From Cryobacterium arcticum (GTDB lineage: Bacteria; Actinomycetota; Actinomycetes; Actinomycetales; Microbacteriaceae): a DNA stretch of 64,000 bases. The DNA lies in NCBI RefSeq assembly GCF_003185895.1, contig NZ_QHLY01000003.1, positions 62,001 through 126,000 of the forward strand, in the 5' to 3' direction. The notes under the pieces were generated by a model. The model made no database searches. It was given only the letters and a program-made list of their open reading frames with translations, and was not told the DNA's origin. Below, piece by piece: positions 43,135-51,257 of this stretch. The position numbers were made by a program, and so were the translations under genes. Each line of letters opens with the position of its first letter. Position 1 is the stretch's first letter.

Positions 43135-44367
43135 TTACTGGATGGCGGCCGCGATGTCCGCGGTCATCTTCTGCCACAGCTCAACGGGGTCACCCTCGTT
43201 GCTGACGATCGCGGCCTCGGTAACGCCCCAGAACTGCCAGACCTTGCCCATCTGCGGGATGTTGGGCATCGGCACGGCGGTGGCGCCGACGGCGCCGAAG
43301 CCGGCGGTGATGGGGTCGGAGCTGGCGGCCTCGAAGGCGGCGGTCAGCGCCGGCGGGCGTCCGCCCACGTCGTAGAGGGCGGTCTGCACCTCTTCGCTGC
43401 CGATGTAGTTCACCAGGAACTCGTTCGCCGCGATGGCGTTCTTGGTCTTGGCGCTCACCATGAAGCCCTGCACACCCACGAAGGGCTGGGCGACCTGGCC
43501 GCCGGCGGACGGGATCGGGTCGACGGAGACGTCGATGCCGGCGGCTTGGGCATCCGGCACGTTCCACGGACCGGTGAGCAGGAACGGCGAGGCACCGGCG
43601 TAGAACTTCTCCTTGGCGATATCGCCGGTGAGGTTGACGCTCATGCGACCCGCGGCGCCCTCGGCGGCCAGCCAGGTAGCGAAGGCTTCGCCCCCAGCGT
43701 TGCCCACGGTGAGGTCGTCCGGGTTGTAGCTGCCGTCGGCGTTGGTGCCGAAGACCGGGGCGCCGAACGAGGTCTGGAACGGGTACAGGTGGTACGGGTC
43801 GGCCTCGGGGCCGATCTGCACGAGGTACGGGAACTCGGTCCCCGCGGCGGTCCCGGCGGCGACCATGTCATCGAAGGTTGCCGGGGCCGTGGGCGCGAGG
43901 GCGGTGTTGCGCAGCAGCGCGATATTCTCGATCGAGTACGGCACGCCGTAGGTCTTGCCCTCGTAGCTCATGGCGGTGACGGCGACCTGCTGGTAGTCGG
44001 CGGCGGTGTCACCGAGTTCGACCGGCTGCACGACGCCATTGCTGACGAAATTGCCCAGCCAGTCGTGCGCGGCGATGGTGATGTCCGGGCCCTTGCCGGT
44101 CGGGACCTGGGCGATGAACTCTTCCTGGATCTTCGCGAAGTCCTTCTGCACCAGCTTGACCTTCACGCCGGATTCCTTGGTGAAGGCCGCTGCAGCGTCC
44201 TTCAAAACGGCGGCGCGGTCGGCGTCCACCCACACGGTCAACGTGCTGGAGTCTGCGTCCGTCGTGCTGCCGCCGGACTCGGCTCCGGCCGAGCAGCCGG
44301 CCAGCGCCAGGGACGCGGCCACGGCTAGCGCGCCGGCTGTGAGCAGGACTGTTTTCTTCACCCTCAT
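43135..44367 (-). CDS. malE: Maltose/maltodextrin-binding lipoprotein
   Basis: 410 residues from ATG 44367 (AAAGG upstream); longer starts add eight residues. Signal peptide with lipobox SLALAGCSAG. The mature part contains TLTVWVDADRAAVLKDAAAAFTKESGVKVKLV, GKGPDITIAAHDWLGNFVSNG, PFLLTGPWNVPDAQAAGIDVSVDP and GVQGFMVSAKTKNAIAANEFLVNY, which align with MalE. First gene of the operon, divergent from the GH13 alpha-glucosidase gene. Confidence 0.93.
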   Translation of the reverse strand: MRVKKTVLLTAGALAVAASLALAGCSAGAESGGSTTDADSSTLTVWVDADRAAVLKDAAAAFTKESGVKVKLVQKDFAKIQEEFIAQVPTGKGPDITIAAHDWLGNFVSNGVVQPVELGDTAADYQQVAVTAMSYEGKTYGVPYSIENIALLRNTALAPTAPATFDDMVAAGTAAGTEFPYLVQIGPEADPYHLYPFQTSFGAPVFGTNADGSYNPDDLTVGNAGGEAFATWLAAEGAAGRMSVNLTGDIAKEKFYAGASPFLLTGPWNVPDAQAAGIDVSVDPIPSAGGQVAQPFVGVQGFMVSAKTKNAIAANEFLVNYIGSEEVQTALYDVGGRPPALTAAFEAASSDPITAGFGAVGATAVPMPNIPQMGKVWQFWGVTEAAIVSNEGDPVELWQKMTADIAAAIQ

Positions 44368-44377
44368 TGGTGTGCCT

Positions 44378-44414
44378 TTCATAATCAACATTGACTTTGG
44401 TGCAAGCGCTTACA
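44378..44414 (-). promoter_or_regulatory. malE promoter with overlapping LacI/MalR-type operator
   Basis: On the minus strand TTGCAC (44405-44400), a 16-base spacer and TATGAA (44383-44378) form a promoter. The -35 box is embedded in TGCAAGCGCTTACA (44401-44414), a near-perfect copy of the palindrome at 44496-44509. Confidence 0.6.
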
Positions 44415-44425
44415 GGTATACCTGT
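44412..44425. promoter_or_regulatory. Perfect 14-bp palindrome in the malE regulatory region
   Basis: ACAGGTATACCTGT is fully symmetric and touches the first operator. It differs from the LacI-type half-sites, so it may serve a second regulator. Confidence 0.5.
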
Positions 44426-44495
44426 CAAATCGGTGATTTGCAACCCTGCTTGTAGCCGGCCTCACTCTGAGAGCGCGCTCACGGGGTCAGGGTTG

Positions 44496-44532
44496 TGGAA
44501 GCGCTTGCACTCGGGGCGGAATGCCGTAGTGT
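44496..44532 (+). promoter_or_regulatory. Leaderless promoter of the GH13 alpha-glucosidase gene with overlapping operator
   Basis: TGGAAGCGCTTGCA (44496-44509) is a LacI/MalR-type operator. Its right half supplies the -35 box TTGCAC (44505-44510). After 16 bases comes TAGTGT (44527-44532), and seven bases later the ATG at 44540. The arrangement mirrors the malE promoter on the other strand. Confidence 0.65.
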
Positions 44533-44539
44533 TTCCGTC

Positions 44540-46210
44540 ATGACAGGCACAGAGTGGTGGCGTACCGCCGTTATCTACCAGATCTACCCACGGTCGTTCG
44601 CTGACGCGAACGGCGACGGCATGGGCGACCTCGCCGGTATCCAGTCGCGATTGCCGCAGCTGGCCGAGCTCGGGGTGGATGCCATCTGGCTGTCGCCGTT
44701 CTACACCTCGCCGCAGCGCGACGCCGGCTACGACGTGGCCGACTACTGCGACGTCGATCCCCTGTTCGGCACCCTCGCCGACTACGACGCCATGCAGGCG
44801 GCGGCGCACGCTCTCGGCATCCGGGTGATCGTGGACATCGTGCCCAACCACTCCTCCAGCGACCACCCCTGGTTCCAGGCCGCGCTGGCCGCCGGCCCCG
44901 GCAGCATGGAACGCGAGCACTACACCTTCCGCGACGGCCGCGGCGAGCACGGCGAGCTGCCCCCGAACAATTGGGAGTCGGTCTTCGGCGGCGGCGCGTG
45001 GACCCGCACCGTGGACCCCGACGGCACCCCCGGCCAGTGGTACCTGCACCTCTTCGACACCACCCAGCCCGACTTCAACTGGGACGACGAGTGGGTGAGG
45101 GCGCAATTCCGCGACGTTCTGCGTTTCTGGCTCGACCGCGGGGTCGACGGCTTCCGGGTTGACGTGGCCCACGGCATGATCAAGGCCAAGGGCTTGCCCG
45201 ACTACACCCCGCCCGTCGACGGCGGCTCCATGGGCGGCGCCACGAGCGCGCTCGAGCCCGGCGTCGTAGCCGAGCCCGTCGCCGGAGCCCCCTATTGGGC
45301 CCAGGACGGCGTGCACGAGATCTACCGCGACTGGCGCCTGGTGCTCGACGAGTACGACGGCGACCGCATCCTGGCCGCAGAGGCCTGGGTCGACCCGTTG
45401 CACCGGGTGGCCCAGTGGGTGCGCCCCGACGAGATGCACCAGGCCTTCAACTTCGCCTACCTCGAGACCCTGTGGCAGGCGGAGCCGCTCCGCCGGGTGA
45501 TCGACGATTCCCTTGCCGCGTTCAGCGCCGTCGGCGCCCCGAGCACCTGGGTGCTCTCCAACCACGACGTGGTGCGGCACGCCTCCAGGCTCGCGCTCAC
45601 CGCCGACAACCTGCAGGGCCACGGCATCGGACCGAACACGATCGGCCTGCCCGACCCCGTGGTGGGCCTGCGCCGCGCCCGGTCCGCCACCTCGTTGATG
45701 CTCGCCCTGCCGGGCTCCAGCTACATCTACCAGGGCGAGGAGCTCGGCCTGCCCGAGGTCATCCACCTGCCGGACTCGGCTCGCGAGGACCCCACCTGGT
45801 TCCGCACCAACGGCGAGCGGTACGGCCGCGACGGCTGCCGCGTGCCGATTCCGTGGGAAGGCGCCGCACCCTCATACGGTTTCGGTCCGACGTCGGCCAG
45901 CTGGCTGCCGCAGCCCGCCGAGTGGGCCACTCTGGCCCGCGACGCCCAGAAGGGTGTGCCCGGTTCGACCCTCGAGCTCTACACCCTGGCTCTCAAGCTG
46001 CGCCGTGAGCATGCCCTTGGCCTCGGCTCGGTCGACTGGCTGCCGTCGCCGGCTGCCGACGTCCTCGTCTTCCGCAACGGGAATGTCATCGTCGTTGCCA
46101 ACACCGGCGACCAGCCGGTGGAACTGCCGGCCGGCGAGGTGCTTCTCAGCAGCGAGACGCTGATCGGTCGCACACTGCCCGGGGATACCACGGCCTGGCT
46201 GCAGGCCTGA
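44540..46210 (+). CDS. Family 13 alpha-glucosidase (oligo-1,6-glucosidase type)
   Basis: 556 residues from ATG 44540, chosen from the leaderless promoter. GH13 motifs: WWRTAVIYQIYPRSFADANGDGMGDLAGI, IVDIVPNHSSSDHPW, DGFRVDVAHGMIK (nucleophile Asp), ILAAEAWVD (acid/base Glu) and VLSNHDVVRHASRLAL. Cytoplasmic, no signal peptide. It cleaves maltose and isomaltose-type oligosaccharides to glucose and is co-regulated with malEFG through paired operators. Confidence 0.93.
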   Translation: MTGTEWWRTAVIYQIYPRSFADANGDGMGDLAGIQSRLPQLAELGVDAIWLSPFYTSPQRDAGYDVADYCDVDPLFGTLADYDAMQAAAHALGIRVIVDIVPNHSSSDHPWFQAALAAGPGSMEREHYTFRDGRGEHGELPPNNWESVFGGGAWTRTVDPDGTPGQWYLHLFDTTQPDFNWDDEWVRAQFRDVLRFWLDRGVDGFRVDVAHGMIKAKGLPDYTPPVDGGSMGGATSALEPGVVAEPVAGAPYWAQDGVHEIYRDWRLVLDEYDGDRILAAEAWVDPLHRVAQWVRPDEMHQAFNFAYLETLWQAEPLRRVIDDSLAAFSAVGAPSTWVLSNHDVVRHASRLALTADNLQGHGIGPNTIGLPDPVVGLRRARSATSLMLALPGSSYIYQGEELGLPEVIHLPDSAREDPTWFRTNGERYGRDGCRVPIPWEGAAPSYGFGPTSASWLPQPAEWATLARDAQKGVPGSTLELYTLALKLRREHALGLGSVDWLPSPAADVLVFRNGNVIVVANTGDQPVELPAGEVLLSSETLIGRTLPGDTTAWLQA

Positions 46211-46233
46211 TCAGGGCTCGGTTCCACAGGCTG

Positions 46234-46283
46234 CACCCCCTGCGCTCACAACTCGCTCTCAGCGAGTACGGATGCAGGGGGTG
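46234..46283. promoter_or_regulatory. Two-tier hairpin between the alpha-glucosidase and alarmone synthetase genes
   Basis: CACCCCCTGC (46234-46243) pairs with GCAGGGGGTG (46274-46283), enclosing ACTCGCT-CTC-AGCGAGT (46251-46267). Both stems are perfect. Without a T run, it may be a terminator-like end of the upstream gene or a 5' leader element of the synthetase gene. Confidence 0.55.
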
Positions 46284-46339
46284 ACAGACTCTAGGTGGCC
46301 ACCGACGCTTTCGGCGCCACTTTTGAGCAAGGAGCACTC

Positions 46340-47101
46340 GTGACCGACCAGGACGTCGAATGGCCGACCGACCTGCAGGCGATCCGAACCGAGCTCACCC
46401 GCTTCATGATGTCGTACAAGTTCGCGACCGACGAGATGATGACCAAGGTCAACATCCTCAAGGAAGAGTTCAGCTCGATCCACGACTACAGCCCGATCGA
46501 GCACGTCAGTCACCGTTTGAAATCGCCCCAGGGCATCCTGAACAAGGCCAAGCGCAAGGGTTACCCGCTCAACCTCGAGGGCATCCGGGAGAACATCCAG
46601 GACATCGCCGGCATCCGCATCACCTGCAGCTTCATCTCGGACACGTACCGGGTGCTGGAAATGCTTCGCAACCAGCACGACATCGAGGTGTTGCTGGTGA
46701 AGGACTATATCGCGTCGCCCAAGCCGAACGGCTACCGCAGCCTGCACCTGATCGTGGCGATCCCGGTCTTCATGTCCGACCGGGTGCAGCCGGTCACGGT
46801 CGAGGTGCAGATCCGCACCGTGGCGATGGACTTCTGGGCCAGCCTCGAGCACAAGATCTTCTACAAGTACGACGGCGCCGTTCCGGCAGCCCTGGTGGGC
46901 GAGCTCAAGCAGGCCGCGGATGTGGCCAACCGGCTGGATGTCGACATGGAGCGCCTGCACGATCAGGTGCTCTCCCTCGGTGAGGCGCCTGACCCCGTGG
47001 AACCGCGCACGCTGCCCCCGGCATCGCACGGCGCCGACGGCCAGATGCCGTTCCCGCTGCCCCGCTCGCTGCTCGAGGCCTTCCTCGACAAGGCCGTCTG
47101 A
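46340..47101 (+). CDS. Small alarmone synthetase (RelA/SpoT domain only)
   Basis: 253 residues from GTG 46340, with AAGGAG at 46329-46334 five bases upstream; an earlier start at 46295 lacks such a site. The synthetase domain shows EHVSHRLKSPQGILNKAKRKGYPL, IQDIAGIRITCSFISDTYRVLEML, KDYIASPKPNGYRSLHLIV and VEVQIRTVAMDFWASLEHKIFYK. It has no hydrolase, TGS or ACT domain. It should transfer pyrophosphate from ATP to GTP or GDP, making (p)ppGpp under stress. Monocistronic. Confidence 0.9.
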   Translation: MTDQDVEWPTDLQAIRTELTRFMMSYKFATDEMMTKVNILKEEFSSIHDYSPIEHVSHRLKSPQGILNKAKRKGYPLNLEGIRENIQDIAGIRITCSFISDTYRVLEMLRNQHDIEVLLVKDYIASPKPNGYRSLHLIVAIPVFMSDRVQPVTVEVQIRTVAMDFWASLEHKIFYKYDGAVPAALVGELKQAADVANRLDVDMERLHDQVLSLGEAPDPVEPRTLPPASHGADGQMPFPLPRSLLEAFLDKAV

Positions 47102-47405
47102 CCCGTCCCTCCGGCCGCGCTCGCACCATTCCGCTGGTCGAGCCCGTCGAGACCCCGCGACATGCCTGCGCGACGCACCCCGTAGACTTCCCGCACAACC
47201 GACCGCTCATTTACGGACTTCGCATAGTCATCGGCCCACGGAACGATGCGATCTCCGCAAATGAACGACGTGTCGGGCTCGCAGGCCGTCTCACGAGGTC
47301 TCGCCAAGCTCGACCAGCGAAGCGGGAACCATCCGCAGGCACGCTCGAACAACGAAGCGGGAGCGATCCTGCAGGAGCGCTCCACCGGCGAGCTGGCCGT
47401 CGGCG
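47102..47405. other. 304-base gap between convergent genes, largely filled by a repeat element
   Basis: No gene is seen. Most of it is the nested inverted repeat described at 47133-47319; the remainder flanks the ends of the alarmone synthetase and M23 genes. Confidence 0.6.
47133..47319. repeat. Nested imperfect inverted-repeat element bounded by GGTCGAG motifs
   Basis: The ends are GCTGGTCGAGCCCGTCGAGA (from 47133) and, inverted, TCTCGCCAAGCTCGACCAGC (to 47318). Moving inwards, further segments pair in order: GCCTGCG (47164-47170) with CGCAGGC (47279-47285), TCATTT.CGGA (about 47207) with TCCG.AAATGA (about 47254), and TCGCAT (47220-47225) with ATGCGA (47246-47251). This gives an imperfect 187-base palindrome, MITE- or BIME-like, carrying no gene. 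Confidence 0.6.
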
Positions 47406-48755
47406 CTAGTTCGTGTTGGCGTAAAGCCAGACCAGCGGGTCGGTCTTGGTACCGTTGATGCCGCCGAGGCGGATCTCGAAGTGCAGGTGCGGGCCGGTCG
47501 ACATTCCGGTGGAACCGACCTGGCCGATGACCTGGCCGACCTTGACCACGTCGCCGGTCTTCAGCAGCATCGAGCCGTGGATCATGTGGGCGTAGACGCT
47601 GGAGACCAGTTTGCCGTCGATCATGTGGTCGATCACCATGTGCACGCCGAGGCTGCCTTCGCCGTCTTCGGTGAAGCTCACCACGCCGTCGGCGATCGCC
47701 TGGATGGGCGCTCCGAGGCCGGGGTTGAAGTCCTGGCCGCCGTGGTTGGACGAGCAACCTGCGCAGTCGCGGAAGCCGAACTGGTCGCCGATGTGCACAC
47801 CGACCGCGAACGGCCACTGGATGGTGCCGTTCGGGTTGTTGCTGAAGGAGTCCTCGAGGCGGATGCCGCTGGCCGCGGCGACCTCGGCGATGGACTTCGA
47901 TTCGTAGCTGTCCTGCTCGACGGTGATGGTGTCGGTGCCGGCCAGGTTGATGGTCTGGGCCGGGCCGCTGTCGGCGGGCTTCTGCGCCTGGAGGGCGGCG
48001 GCCTGCACGTCGCTGGACGACAGCAGCGCCTCGGCCGGAAGCGAGGTGGCGACGGCCATCAAGGCGACGAACGACATCGCGATGATCGAGCCGCCCTTGG
48101 TGGCCAGCATGCGCATGCGGTGGTGACCGGAGCGAGATGACGCGGTCGACTTGGCGCGGGCCGAGGATGCCTTCGGCAACGCCTTGGTGCGGGGCACGAA
48201 CGCCGGCAGCACGCGCTGGGGCTCGATCGGCTCCGTGCGGGCCTCTGCGGCCTCTTCGGCACGGTCGACGGGCGTGGAGTTCTCGGTCGTATGTTCCGCG
48301 CGCAGCTGGGCACGGAGGGCCGCTCGGGACGGCAGCACGATCGTGGTGGTCGTGGTGCCCGGTGACACGTCGCTCGGCACGGCTTCGTAGGCCGGTTCGG
48401 CGGGCAGGGCCAGGCTGGCCGTTTTGAGCATGACGGGCTCGAGGTCGGGCTTGGTCAGTTCGGCACTGACCAGCTGGTGCGCCTCTGGAGTCAACTCGGC
48501 GTGGGACTCGGCGTCGACGGTGTGGGCGGCAACAAACCCGGCAGCGGGCGGAGCGGCCGACGGGGTCTGCGGCTCCTGCTCCGCGGGGCCGGCAGCACGG
48601 CGTTCGAGTTCGCGCTGTTCACGACGGGTCAGGATGCGTGCCGGGGATGCCTGAACCCGGGCGGCATGCGCGGAATGGTGCTCGCCGAGTGCGCTTCGTG
48701 AGAGGTCACTCGAGTCGGCTGCGGAGGCATCCGACTGCGGGGAATGACGTGACAA
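47406..48755 (-). CDS. Membrane-anchored M23 (LytM-type) metallopeptidase
   Basis: 449 residues from TTG 48755; no ATG lies before residue 100. A long, charged, Ala-rich cytoplasmic region (1-215, with ILTRREQRELERRAAG) precedes one helix (SIIAMSFVALMAVATSLPAEA, near 230). The extracellular M23 domain begins near residue 320: HGGQDFNPGLGAPIQAIADG and STGPHLHFEIRLGG contain the HxH and HxxxD zinc positions. Predicted peptidoglycan endopeptidase or hydrolase activator. The exact start is uncertain because no Shine-Dalgarno is evident at 48755. Confidence 0.85.
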   Translation of the reverse strand: MSRHSPQSDASAADSSDLSRSALGEHHSAHAARVQASPARILTRREQRELERRAAGPAEQEPQTPSAAPPAAGFVAAHTVDAESHAELTPEAHQLVSAELTKPDLEPVMLKTASLALPAEPAYEAVPSDVSPGTTTTTIVLPSRAALRAQLRAEHTTENSTPVDRAEEAAEARTEPIEPQRVLPAFVPRTKALPKASSARAKSTASSRSGHHRMRMLATKGGSIIAMSFVALMAVATSLPAEALLSSSDVQAAALQAQKPADSGPAQTINLAGTDTITVEQDSYESKSIAEVAAASGIRLEDSFSNNPNGTIQWPFAVGVHIGDQFGFRDCAGCSSNHGGQDFNPGLGAPIQAIADGVVSFTEDGEGSLGVHMVIDHMIDGKLVSSVYAHMIHGSMLLKTGDVVKVGQVIGQVGSTGMSTGPHLHFEIRLGGINGTKTDPLVWLYANTN

Positions 48756-48905
48756 AGGAGGGTACTTTCGGCGCGGGAAACGGGGGGACGAGCACGAATT
48801 TTGGCTAGGGCCAAAGTAACGAATGGATAAAGGCTAGCTTGCGAGGCGCCAAATCGCCATTTGAGAACGCGGAATCACACCCGAAAACGGGGTGTTTCGC
48901 TCCGT

Positions 48906-48971
48906 GTGGGGGATGCGCCAGCTCCCCCACCGTGATAGCGCACAACGGCATCTGCCCCGCCATCGCGGGGC
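48906..48971. terminator. Tandem GC-rich hairpins downstream of the inositol-phosphatase gene
   Basis: GTGGGGG (48906-48912) pairs with CCCCCAC (48924-48930), and GCCCCGC-CATC-GCGGGGC spans 48954-48971. They lie 30-95 bases beyond the stop at 49000 on the minus strand. A third, shorter stem ACACCC/GGGTGT is near 48877-48895. They could terminate that gene or form a leader for the M23 gene. Confidence 0.5.
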
Positions 48972-48999
48972 GAACGGCCGATCGACGCCGACCGAAACC

Positions 49000-49833
49000 C
49001 TAAATGTCGTCGTCGGCCATAAATTCCGAGAAAAGTTTGCCGATCAACGGCTCAGCGGTGGCGTAGAGATCGGGTGCCGCGGCGATGAGAAGGCTGATGC
49101 CTTCACGGTCGTTCCCGAGTGCGCCCACCTTGGCTCCGGCCTCGGCCGCTATGAGGGCGCCGGCGGCGTGGTCCCAGGGGTGCAGTCCGCGCTCGTAGTA
49201 GAGGTCGAGCCGGCCGGCCGCGACCGAGCACAGGTCGAGCGACGCGGCGCCCATGCGGCGCACGTCGCGCACCTGGTCGATCAGCCCGTGCAACACCTGG
49301 GCCTGCCGGGTGCGGCGCACCGAATCGTAGGAGAACCCGGTGCCGAACATCGCCAGCGACAACGGCACCCCCGTTGCGACCTGCAGCCGCCGGCCGTTCA
49401 GCTCGGCACCGCCGCCGGCGCTGGCCGAGAACAGCTCGTCGATGGCGGGGTTCCGCACGGCACCGGCCAGGGCTGTCCACGTGGCCGGATCCGCGTCGCC
49501 CTCGACCACGGCGATGCTCACCGCGTAGAACGGGATGCCGTAGAGGTAGTTGACGGTGCCGTCGATCGGGTCGACCACCCAGGTCAACCCGGACGTGCCC
49601 GCCGTTGCGGTGGACTCCTCGCCGTAGAAGCCGTCGTTCGGCCGGGCATCCGCCAGCAGCCCGCGAATCAGCGCCTCAGTCTCGCGATCGGCCAGGGTGA
49701 CCACATCTTCGGGTGACGACTTCGACGCGGCGATCTCCACACCCTCCGCGCGGCGGCGACGGGCGAGCTCCCCGGCCGTGAGGGCGGTCGTCTGGGCGAG
49801 GGCGAGCAGTTCGGTCAAGGCAGGAGACGTCAT
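49000..49833 (-). CDS. Inositol-monophosphatase-family phosphatase
   Basis: 277 residues, cytoplasmic. The metal-binding motifs are intact: GEES at 71-74, VVDPIDGTVNYLYGIPF at 87-103 and LHPWDHAAGALIAAEAGA near the C-terminus. The family splits Mg-dependently inositol phosphates, histidinol phosphate or 3'-phosphoadenosine phosphates. The single-gene context gives no clue to which. Confidence 0.9.
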   Translation of the reverse strand: MTSPALTELLALAQTTALTAGELARRRRAEGVEIAASKSSPEDVVTLADRETEALIRGLLADARPNDGFYGEESTATAGTSGLTWVVDPIDGTVNYLYGIPFYAVSIAVVEGDADPATWTALAGAVRNPAIDELFSASAGGGAELNGRRLQVATGVPLSLAMFGTGFSYDSVRRTRQAQVLHGLIDQVRDVRRMGAASLDLCSVAAGRLDLYYERGLHPWDHAAGALIAAEAGAKVGALGNDREGISLLIAAAPDLYATAEPLIGKLFSEFMADDDI

Positions 49834-49892
49834 CCGCCCACGCTACGCCAGTGCGCCCGCTGCGGCAGGAGCGCCCGGCCCGTGGGTTAACG

Positions 49893-49925
49893 CACAAACG
49901 CGCCGGATCTCCGACGCGTTGTGTG
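49893..49925 (-). terminator. Imperfect hairpin after tRNA-Tyr
   Basis: CACAAACGCG (49893-49902) and CGCGTTGTGTG (49915-49925) form a stem with one bulge just beyond the tRNA 3' end on the minus strand, followed by only a few scattered T residues. Confidence 0.35.
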
Positions 49926-49938
49926 TGTTGTGATGCTG

Positions 49939-50020
49939 TGGCGAGTGCGAGATTCGAACTCACGAAGGCTACGCCGTCTGATTTACAGTCAGATCCCTTT
50001 GGCCGCTTGGGTAACTCGCC
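49939..50020 (-). tRNA. tRNA-Tyr (GTA)
   Basis: 82-base class II tRNA on the minus strand. Acceptor GGCGAGT/ACTCGCC is perfect, the anticodon arm CTGACTGTAAATCAG gives GTA, a long variable arm (ACGGCGTAGCCTTC) follows, and the T arm is GTGAGTTCGAATCTCGC. CCA is not encoded. Confidence 0.95.
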
Positions 50021-50177
50021 AGTGCATACCCGACCATATGTGACCACGTGACCGGAGACGCTCAGACAGAATACAAGCCGAAGGGCCCAAGTGCGAAATC
50101 AGCGGGGGCAGCCGAGTGAGAATCCGGTGGATATGATCACTTCGTACCCCACTTTCGCACGCCGGTAAGGAACCCGA

Positions 50178-51194
50178 ATGGTCGGCATTGATGAGGTCGC
50201 CCGCCGCGCGGGCGTCTCCACAGCCACGGTGTCGCGCGCCCTGAGCGGCAACGGGCACGTGTCGCCGGCCACCAAGCTCAAAGTCAAGGCCGCCGCCCTC
50301 GAGCTGGGCTATGTGGTCTCGTCGAATGCCTCCAGCCTGGCGTCTGGCCGCATGAAGAACATCGGCGTTGTCGTGCCGTTCCTCAACCGCTGGTTCTTCT
50401 CCAGCGTGGTCGAGGGCGCCCAGAAGGCCCTGCTGCACAACGGTTACGACCTCACTCTGTACAACCTCACCGGCGGTGGTGATGAACGCCGCAGTGTGTT
50501 CGAGCACTTCCTGCTGCGTCAGCGAGTGGATGCCGTGATTGCCATCTCGCTCGAGTTGACCGTGAACGAAGTGGCCAGGCTGCACGCGCTGGGCAAGCCC
50601 CTGGTAGGCGTCGGCGGCCCGATCATGGGCGTGCGCACCCTCACCATCGACGACGGCGCCGTCGCCCGGCTAGCCACCGAGCACCTGCTGGCGCTCGGCC
50701 ACACCCGCATCGCCCACATCGGCGGCAACAAGGACTACGACCTCGACTTCCACCTGCCCACCAACCGGCGCGGGGGCTACGAGGCGGCCCTGGAGGACGC
50801 CGGTATCCCGGTGATCGAAGAGCTCTTCCAGCCGGCCGACTTCACCATCAAGGGCGGCTACCAGGCCGCGAAGCAGCTGCTGGGCCGGGCGCACAACCGG
50901 CCCACCGCGATCTTCGCCGCATCGGACGAGATGGCGATCGGCAGCATCCTGGCGGCACGCGACCTGGGCCTGGCAGTGCCGCGTGACGTTTCGGTGATCG
51001 GTATCGACGACCACGACCTGGCCGACTTCTTCGGCCTGAGCACCATCGCCCAGTTCCCGCAGGGCCAGGGCGCCCAGGCGGTCGAGATCCTGATGGACCA
51101 GCTGCACCCCGGCCAGCACGACCAGGCGGCGTTGAACACCCCGATGCCGTTCGAACTGATCGTGCGCTCCAGCACCGCCCGGCCCGGCGATTGA
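50178..51194 (+). CDS. LacI-family transcriptional regulator, unlinked to sugar genes
   Basis: 338 residues with a TAAGGAAC Shine-Dalgarno. Helix-turn-helix VGIDEVARRAGVSTATVSRAL, hinge LGYVVSSNASSLASGRMKN, then IGVVVPFLNRWFFSSVVEGA, LLALGHTRIAHIGG, AIFAASDEMAIGS and VSVIGIDDHDLADFF. It resembles the actinobacterial MalR/CcpA-like group. It has no catabolic partner, so it probably acts elsewhere; the operators at malE and the alpha-glucosidase 5.7 kb away are candidates. Confidence 0.92.
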   Translation: MVGIDEVARRAGVSTATVSRALSGNGHVSPATKLKVKAAALELGYVVSSNASSLASGRMKNIGVVVPFLNRWFFSSVVEGAQKALLHNGYDLTLYNLTGGGDERRSVFEHFLLRQRVDAVIAISLELTVNEVARLHALGKPLVGVGGPIMGVRTLTIDDGAVARLATEHLLALGHTRIAHIGGNKDYDLDFHLPTNRRGGYEAALEDAGIPVIEELFQPADFTIKGGYQAAKQLLGRAHNRPTAIFAASDEMAIGSILAARDLGLAVPRDVSVIGIDDHDLADFFGLSTIAQFPQGQGAQAVEILMDQLHPGQHDQAALNTPMPFELIVRSSTARPGD

Positions 51195-51244
51195 GCCGCA
51201 CCTCCCGGGCTCGGCCCGCAATGGGCAGCATCCGCAGTTCTCGG

Positions 51245-51250
51245 TAACAT
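51245..51250 (+). promoter_or_regulatory. -10 element of a leaderless promoter for yajQ
   Basis: TAACAT ends seven bases before the ATG at 51258. This supports 51258, not the earlier ATG at 51249 that overlaps the hexamer, as the start codon. Confidence 0.45.
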
Positions 51251-51257
51251 GGCTCCC

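Noticed and set aside
42556-44328. 590-codon open frame opposite malF/malE
   Set aside because: Composition is the reverse-strand echo of the malE and malF codons, with no recognisable domain and no promoter.
48756-48999. c-di-AMP (ydaO-type) riboswitch before the M23 peptidase gene
   Set aside because: Such switches often precede actinobacterial wall hydrolases, but the conserved core could not be found; only simple GC-rich hairpins are visible.
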